Of a stretch of DNA of 35,847 nucleotides, positions 31,180-35,847 are shown in pieces (position 1 is the stretch's first letter; each line of letters starts with the position of its first letter). A program made the translations under genes and the position numbers. This DNA comes from Micromonospora fulviviridis (GTDB lineage Bacteria; Actinomycetota; Actinomycetes; Mycobacteriales; Micromonosporaceae), in NCBI RefSeq assembly GCF_014648395.1, contig NZ_BMRA01000004.1, positions 539,124-574,970 on the forward strand. The letters are read 5' to 3'. The notes beneath the pieces are model-generated. The model was not told the origin of the DNA and did not search any database. It saw only the letters and a program-made list of their open reading frames with translations.

Positions 31180-32835
31180 GTGCGAGGGCTGGTCACCCGG
31201 CTCGCCGCGGCGGCGCTGCGGCTGCCCGCCGCCCGGGCCCGGCGGATCACGGTCACCCGCGACCTCCCGGTCCAGGTCCGCGACGGGGTGACGCTGCGCA
31301 CCGACCACTACGCCCCGGACCTGCCCGGGGCGGCCTGCGTGCTGATCCGCACCCCGTACGGGCGGGGCGGCCCGGTCCGGCTGCTCGGCCGCCTCGTCGC
31401 CGAGCGCGGCTACCACGTGGTCATCCAGTCCTGCCGGGGCACGTACGGCTCGGGCGGCGAGTTCGCCCCGCTGGTGCACGAGCGCGACGACGGGCTGGAC
31501 ACCCTCGACTGGCTGCGCCGGCAGCCCTGGTGGACCGGCGCGTTCGGCATGTTCGGCGCCAGCTACCAGGGGTTCGTGCAGTGGGCGGTCGCCGCCGAGG
31601 CGGCCGACGAGCTACGCGCCATGGTCGCCGTGGTCACCGCCTCGGCCACCCGGGACTCGACGTACGCGGGCGAGTCGTTCGCCCTCGACACGGTGCTCAC
31701 CTGGGCGGAGCTGCTCCAGGCGCAGACCGTGCCCTGGCTGGCCCGGCAGTGGGAGCTCAAGCGCGGGCAGCCCCGGCTCACCCGGGCGCTGGCCCACCTG
31801 CCGCTGGTCGAGGCGGACCGGGTCGCCACCGGGGTGACCGTGCCGTTCTTCCAGGAGTGGCTGCGCCACCACACCCCGGACGCCGACTACTGGCGGACCC
31901 GGATCTTCGGCGACCGGATCGCCGAGGTCCGCGCGCCGGTGGCGATGGTCAGCGGCTGGCAGGACATCTTCCTCCCCGCCCAGCTCGACGACTACGCCCG
32001 GCTCCGGGCGGCCGGGGCCCGCCCCCGGCTGACCGTCGGTCCGTGGACCCACGGCAGCCCCGGGCTGCTCGTGGCGGCCCTGCGCGAGGGGCTGGACTGG
32101 CTCGACGAGCACCTGGCCGGGCGCCCGAGGCAGCGCCGCGCGCCGGTCCGGGTGCACGTCGGCGGCGCCGGCGGCGGCTGGCGTGACCTGCCCGACTGGC
32201 CCCCGCCGGCCGAGCCGGCCCGCTGGCACCTGCACGCCGGCCGGGCGCTCGCCCCCGCGCCGCCGGCCGGCTCCGCGCCCGACCGTTTCCGCTACGACCC
32301 GGCCGACCCCACGCCGTCACTCGGCGGCCCGCTGCTGGTCGCCCAGCGGGCCGGCGCGGTGGACAACCGGCCGGTGGAGGCCCGGCCGGACGTGCTGACG
32401 TACACGAGCGCGCCGCTGGCCGCGCCGGTCGAGGTGGTCGGCCCGGTACACGCGGAGATCCACATCCGCAGCGAGCTGTCCTACCTGGACGTCTTCGTCC
32501 GGCTCTGCGACGTCGACCGGCGCGGACGGTCCTGGAACGTCTGCGACGGGCTGGTCCGGGTCGCCCCCGGGCGCTTCCCGAGCGATCCGTCCGGTGTGGT
32601 CCGGGTACCGGTCACCCTCTGGCCGGCCGCGCACCGCTTCGCGGCCGGGCACCGGCTCCGCGTGCAGGTCTCCGGCGGCGCCCACCCGCGCTACGCGCGG
32701 AACCCGGGCACCGGCGAACCGCTCGGCACTGCCGTCACTCTTCGTGCTGGCTGGCGGGAGATCCTGCATGATCCCGAGCATCCCTCGGCTCTGGTGCTGC
32801 CCGTCGTACCGGCGCCGTCCACAGCCGGCCCATAG
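31180..32835 (+). CDS. CocE/NonD family hydrolase
   Basis: A 551-aa serine hydrolase of the X-Pro dipeptidyl-peptidase (S15)/cocaine esterase class. The N-terminal alpha/beta-hydrolase domain has RTPYGRGG, then QSCRGTYGSGGEF, and the nucleophile elbow GASYQG with Ser128. The triad is completed by Asp262 (SGWQDIF) and His291 (GPWTHG). The C-terminal ~230 residues are the jelly-roll PepX_C domain (for example LTYTSAPLAAPVEVVGPVHAEIHIRSELSYLDVFVRLCDVD). It cleaves ester or amide bonds; the substrate is unknown. No signal peptide is clear. The GTG start is 2 bp after the MarR stop, so it belongs to the MarR operon and is a candidate for inactivating the compound that the MMPL pump exports. Confidence 0.93.
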   Translation: MRGLVTRLAAAALRLPAARARRITVTRDLPVQVRDGVTLRTDHYAPDLPGAACVLIRTPYGRGGPVRLLGRLVAERGYHVVIQSCRGTYGSGGEFAPLVHERDDGLDTLDWLRRQPWWTGAFGMFGASYQGFVQWAVAAEAADELRAMVAVVTASATRDSTYAGESFALDTVLTWAELLQAQTVPWLARQWELKRGQPRLTRALAHLPLVEADRVATGVTVPFFQEWLRHHTPDADYWRTRIFGDRIAEVRAPVAMVSGWQDIFLPAQLDDYARLRAAGARPRLTVGPWTHGSPGLLVAALREGLDWLDEHLAGRPRQRRAPVRVHVGGAGGGWRDLPDWPPPAEPARWHLHAGRALAPAPPAGSAPDRFRYDPADPTPSLGGPLLVAQRAGAVDNRPVEARPDVLTYTSAPLAAPVEVVGPVHAEIHIRSELSYLDVFVRLCDVDRRGRSWNVCDGLVRVAPGRFPSDPSGVVRVPVTLWPAAHRFAAGHRLRVQVSGGAHPRYARNPGTGEPLGTAVTLRAGWREILHDPEHPSALVLPVVPAPSTAGP

Positions 32836-33000
32836 TTCCAGATAGTGCTCTGAGCTGGGCATTCACTTCCCTGTGTGGATATCCTCGGGGCAAATGCCCG
32901 GTGCCGTGCAGCTGTCCGGCGGGGCGCGTCCCCGGATCATGCACCTTCACGCGTAGTGATTGTCGTGCCCCGTCGGTCACCGATCCCGAGGGGAGATCCC

Positions 33001-33867
33001 ATGACGTCGGCCCCGGCGAACCTGTTGGCCGTCCGCAACCTGTTGCTCACCTACCTCGACGTCGACAAGAACGCCGTACGGAGTCAGGACCTGGAGCCGG
33101 CCGAGGTCGGCATCGTCGGCGACCCCAACCACAAGGGCGGCTACCACTGCGGATCCGACCGGGTGGTGCCCAACGACTACTCGGTGGTGGAGTCCAACCG
33201 GGACTCCTCCGGGCTGACCCTCGACGCGTCCGCCCTGGACGTCGGGCTGTTCACCGTCGACTCCGGCGGCTCGACGCACAACCTGTTCACCTTCTCCGTC
33301 TGGTGCGTGGCGCAGTGTGTCGCCGGCGCGGCGGACACCCAGGACATCAGGGAGATCATCTACTCGCCGGACGGCAGCACCGTCCGCCGCTGGGACCGGC
33401 TGGGCAAGCGCACCTCCGGCGACAGCAGCCACCTGTTCCACACCCACTTCAGCTTCTTCCGCGACTCGACCAAGGCCGGTCGGGACCAGACCCCGCTGTT
33501 CCGCCGCTACCTGACCACCATCGGACTCCTGGAGGACGAGATGAGTGCCGAAGCCGAGAACCAGATCGCCAACCTCTACTCCGGGTTCTTCTACGGGGGG
33601 TCGAGCATGGGCCGCACCGTCGACCCGGACGGCGCGGGTCCCCGGCCCGCCAGCAACAGCGTGGTGGCCAAGCTCGACTATCTGATGCTGCGGATGGACG
33701 CGCTCGCCGCGCAGCTCACCGCCCTGTCGAACAAGGACTTCACCGACGAGCAGCAGATCGTCACCGGGGTGCTCGCCGGGCTGCCGCCGGAGAAGATCGC
33801 CGAGGCGATCCCGCCGCAGATCGCCCGGGACGTGGCCGACGAGCTGTCCCGGCGACTGACCGCCTGA
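33001..33867 (+). CDS. Phage-lysin-like protein, possible LAS/M15-type metallopeptidase
   Basis: A 288-aa protein that I cannot assign firmly. The N-terminal ~170 residues contain GGYHCGSDR (His49), ESNRDSSGLTLDASALDVG (Asp80) and SSHLFHTHFSFFRDS (His144, His147, His149). The conserved His, Asp and HxH suit the zinc site of LAS/M15 (VanY, endolysin) peptidases, but spacing differs from the usual HxxxxxxD. A linker with Gly/Pro and then a C-terminal helical region (SNSVVAKLDYLMLRMDALAAQL and PEKIAEAIPPQIARDVADELSRRL) follow, as in actinophage lysins. No signal peptide, holin or phage gene is near. ATG 33001 has GAGGGGAG 6 nt upstream. The gene stands alone between the MarR-CocE unit and the ArsR-MFS pair. 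Confidence 0.8.
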   Translation: MTSAPANLLAVRNLLLTYLDVDKNAVRSQDLEPAEVGIVGDPNHKGGYHCGSDRVVPNDYSVVESNRDSSGLTLDASALDVGLFTVDSGGSTHNLFTFSVWCVAQCVAGAADTQDIREIIYSPDGSTVRRWDRLGKRTSGDSSHLFHTHFSFFRDSTKAGRDQTPLFRRYLTTIGLLEDEMSAEAENQIANLYSGFFYGGSSMGRTVDPDGAGPRPASNSVVAKLDYLMLRMDALAAQLTALSNKDFTDEQQIVTGVLAGLPPEKIAEAIPPQIARDVADELSRRLTA

Positions 33868-33868
33868 G

Positions 33869-33909
33869 GGGCCCGGTCCCGCGGCGAGTGCCGCGCCGCG
33901 GCCCGGGTC
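33869..33909 (+). terminator. Hairpin terminator after the lysin-like gene
   Basis: A perfect 8-bp stem, CCGCGGCG (33879-33886) with CGCCGCGG (33894-33901), is extended by imperfect GC pairing outward (GGCCCGG with CCCGGGTCC). No U-tract is seen. Confidence 0.55.
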
Positions 33910-33933
33910 CGACGAGATCGAGAATTCAGCAAC

Positions 33934-33968
33934 AGGTATTGCGCAACACCTCTTGCGAATGGCAGGCT
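33934..33968 (+). promoter_or_regulatory. ArsR promoter with overlapping operator
   Basis: AGGTATTGCGCAACACCT (33934-33951) is an 18-bp palindrome with one mismatched pair. TTGCGC inside it (33939-33944) can serve as -35, and CAGGCT (33963-33968) as -10 with 18-bp spacing. Six nucleotides after it comes ATG 33975, so the mRNA would be leaderless, and repressor bound to the palindrome would block the -35. Confidence 0.6.
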
Positions 33969-33974
33969 CTCCCC

Positions 33975-34550
33975 ATGGAGAAGCCCACCGTCCGGCACGT
34001 CACCGACTCGCGCGTCCTGGCCGCGCTCGCCCATCCGCTGCGCCGCCGCCTCATGGACGTCCTCAAGGTGTACGGGCCGTGCACCGTCGGCCTGCTCGCC
34101 GAGCGCACCGGCCAGGCCCCGGCCAACGTCAGCCACCACCTCAAGGTGCTGGCCGCCGCCGACCTGGTGCTGGAGGCGCCCGAACTGGCCCGGGACCGCC
34201 GGGAACGCTGGTGGCGGCTGCGGAACCCGGCCGTACGCTGGTCCAACACCGACTTCGACGCCGACCCCGCCGCCCGGGCGGTGGCCGACGCGGCCAGCTC
34301 GCTGAACCTGGACCGGCACGTCGCCCTGGTCCGGGCCTGGCACGCCGCTCCCGACGACGCCCACGCCGCCTGGGGCGACGGCCCGTTCAGCACCGACAAG
34401 TGGCTGCACCTGACCCCCGAGGAGCTGGCCCAGCTCAGCCGTGAGGTCACCGACCTCTTCGCCCGCTGGGCCGACCGTCCCGCCCCCGGCGACGGACAGC
34501 GACGCGAGCCGGTCTTCCTGTTCGCGCACGGCGTTCCGGGCCAGCCGTGA
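33975..34550 (+). CDS. ArsR-type winged-helix regulator
   Basis: A 191-aa regulator. Residues 10-85 are the winged helix-turn-helix (SRVLAALAHPLRRRLMDVLKVYGPCTVGLLAERTGQAPANVSHHLKVLAAADLV). It lacks the ELCVC-type metal-binding motif of true arsenic sensors; the remaining half (including VALVRAWHAAPDDAHAAWGDGPFSTDKWLHLTPEELAQL) is the ligand or dimer part found in ArsR proteins that sit next to MFS genes. No Shine-Dalgarno is present; the palindrome and -10 upstream suggest a leaderless, autorepressed transcript. Its TGA overlaps the GTG of the MFS gene by 4 nt, so the two are coupled and it probably controls the pump. Confidence 0.92.
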   Translation: MEKPTVRHVTDSRVLAALAHPLRRRLMDVLKVYGPCTVGLLAERTGQAPANVSHHLKVLAAADLVLEAPELARDRRERWWRLRNPAVRWSNTDFDADPAARAVADAASSLNLDRHVALVRAWHAAPDDAHAAWGDGPFSTDKWLHLTPEELAQLSREVTDLFARWADRPAPGDGQRREPVFLFAHGVPGQP

Positions 34551-35827
34551 CCGCCCCGGTCCGCACCGCCGGCCCGGCCACCGGGTCCCGGCCGCCCGGG
34601 GGACTGCTCCGGCACCCTGACTTCCGGCTGCTCTGGGCCGGGCAGACGGTCAGCGCCGTCGGCAGCAACGTGACCGCCGTGGCGCTGCCCCTGGTCGCGG
34701 TGGCCGTGCTCGACGCGACCACGTTCCAGGTGGCGGTGCTCACCGCCGCGGCCTGGCTGCCCTGGCTGCTGGCCGGCCTGCCCGCCGGGGCCTGGGTCGA
34801 CCGGGTCCGCCGGCGCCCCGTGATGATCGCCGCGGACCTGGTCTCGGCGGCGCTGTTCGCCACCGTCCCCGTGGCCGCCCTGCTCGACCTGCTCACGGTC
34901 GGTCAGCTCCTGGTCGTCGCCCTCGGCGCCGGCCTGGCCCGGGTGTTCTTCGAGACCGCCGACCAGGTCTACCTGCCCACCCTGCTACGGCCCGAGCAGG
35001 TGCCGGAGGGCAACGCCAAGCTGCACGCCACGCAGACCGCGAGTTACCTCGTCGGCCCCGGGCTGGCCGGCCTGATCGCCCAACTGGCCGGCGCGGTGAC
35101 CGCGGTCCTGCTCGACGCGCTGAGCTTCCTGGTCTCCGCCGCCTGCCTGAGCCGCATCCGGGCCGTCGAGCCCCGGCCGGGTCGCCCCGCCGGCTCGCCC
35201 TCGCTACGCCGGGAGGTCGCCGACGGGCTGCGCTTCGTGGTCCGGGACCCGTACCTGCGGGTGCTCGCGGTCTTCGGCGCGGCCAGCAACATCGGGCTCA
35301 CCGGCTACCAGGCGCTGCTGGTGGTCTTCCTGGTCCGCTCCGCCGGGCTGCCGGCCGGGGTGGTCGGGCTCCTGATCGGACTGGCCAGCGTGGGCGGGCT
35401 CCTCGGCGCCGCCCTGGCCACCGGGCTCGCCCGACGGCTCGGCTCGGCCCGCGCCCTGCTCGTCGCGGGCGGGCTCGCCGGCCCGCCGGCGCTGCTCATC
35501 CCGCTGGCCGGCCCGGGCGGCCGGGTGGCCTGGCTCGTGCTCGGCGGCGCGCTGGTCAGCCTCGGCGTCGCGGTGGGCAACGTGGTGAAGAGCAGCTTCC
35601 GGCAGACGTACACGCCGCACCGGCTGCTCGGGCGGGTGACCGTGAGCATGCACCTGCTGAACTACGGCACCATCCCGCTCGCCGCCCTGCTGGCCGGGGC
35701 GCTGGGCGCCGCGTGGGGGCCGGCCGGGGCGATCCGGGCGATGACCGCCTGGCTCGCGCTGACCCCGCTCATCCTGCTGGCCGGGCCGCTGCGGCGGCGC
35801 CGGGACCTGCCGGCTGCCCCGGTGTGA
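34547..35827 (+). CDS. MFS transporter, probable drug exporter
   Basis: A 426-aa major facilitator with 12 predicted TM helices, of the MFS_3/EntS-like exporter type. The N-terminal half begins LLRHPDFRLLWAGQTVSAVGSNVTAVALPLVAV, contains the AGLPAGAWVDRVRRRPVMIAADL loop (motif A) and FFETADQVYLPTLLRPEQV; the C-terminal half contains GLTGYQALLVVFLVRSAGLPAGVVGLLIGLASVGGLLG. The substrate is unknown. GTG 34547 overlaps the ArsR stop by 4 nt (GTGA). The gene is complete, ending 20 bp before the edge of the window. Confidence 0.93.
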   Translation: MTAPVRTAGPATGSRPPGGLLRHPDFRLLWAGQTVSAVGSNVTAVALPLVAVAVLDATTFQVAVLTAAAWLPWLLAGLPAGAWVDRVRRRPVMIAADLVSAALFATVPVAALLDLLTVGQLLVVALGAGLARVFFETADQVYLPTLLRPEQVPEGNAKLHATQTASYLVGPGLAGLIAQLAGAVTAVLLDALSFLVSAACLSRIRAVEPRPGRPAGSPSLRREVADGLRFVVRDPYLRVLAVFGAASNIGLTGYQALLVVFLVRSAGLPAGVVGLLIGLASVGGLLGAALATGLARRLGSARALLVAGGLAGPPALLIPLAGPGGRVAWLVLGGALVSLGVAVGNVVKSSFRQTYTPHRLLGRVTVSMHLLNYGTIPLAALLAGALGAAWGPAGAIRAMTAWLALTPLILLAGPLRRRRDLPAAPV

Positions 35828-35847
35828 GAATGCGCTGCGGCGGGGGG

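Overview
The window is a GC-rich actinobacterial chromosome segment, most likely from the Micromonosporaceae (Micromonospora-like). The evidence is very high third-position GC, frequent GTG starts, several TAnnnT promoters placed for leaderless transcripts, the core order polA ... rpsA - coaE - uvrB, actinobacterial family versions (a Pol I without proofreading residues, CoaE fused to a GrpB/UPF0157 domain, an XRE/DUF5753 regulator) and the absence of any insertion sequence, phage block, CRISPR array, tRNA or rRNA. The genus is inferred, not proven.

Layout. 1-2.7 kb: polA. 2.8-5.6 kb, all minus strand: an SDR oxidoreductase followed by a MerR regulator with a clear MerR-type operator, a DUF2945/DUF3140 pair, and a methyltransferase. 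5.6-8.8 kb: rpsA with a long leader, then coaE. 8.8-10.9 kb, minus: a proline-rich membrane-anchored protein with a duplicated extracellular module. 11.2-14.6 kb: uvrB, an AraC-type regulator and a VOC protein. 14.6-16.1 kb: an XRE/DUF5753 regulator, a 69-bp tandem repeat and a small monooxygenase (minus). 16.2-18.0 kb: pnuC-nadR, for nicotinamide riboside uptake and conversion to NAD. 18.1-19.3 kb: a yybP-ykoY (manganese) riboswitch followed by a TerC-family gene. 19.4-21.4 kb, minus: dipeptide epimerase plus NlpC/P60 peptidase, resembling a YkfB/YkfC murein-peptide recycling pair. 21.5-23.9 kb: a PtpB-like phosphatase, a class A beta-lactamase-like protein (minus) and a methyltransferase. 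24.0-28.3 kb: typA (minus), a DedA-PAP2-like fusion and a lytic-transglycosylase lipoprotein. 28.4-32.8 kb: an MMPL exporter diverging from MarR plus a CocE-like hydrolase. 33.0-35.8 kb: an orphan phage-lysin-like protein and an ArsR-MFS pair.

The window is mostly core or near-core chromosome. The strongest non-coding signal is the riboswitch before the TerC gene. Its aptamer can be folded by hand onto the known yybP-ykoY architecture, and the 3' strand of its P1 helix is complementary, at 9 of 10 positions, to the Shine-Dalgarno region of the gene, giving a translational switch that can be read directly. Other notable points are a three-codon upstream ORF overlapping an in-frame ATG in the rpsA leader, several leaderless promoters, a PAP2-like domain lacking its catalytic His and Asp, a NadR kinase P-loop without lysine, and local regulator-operator modules (MerR/SDR, MarR/MMPL, ArsR/MFS).
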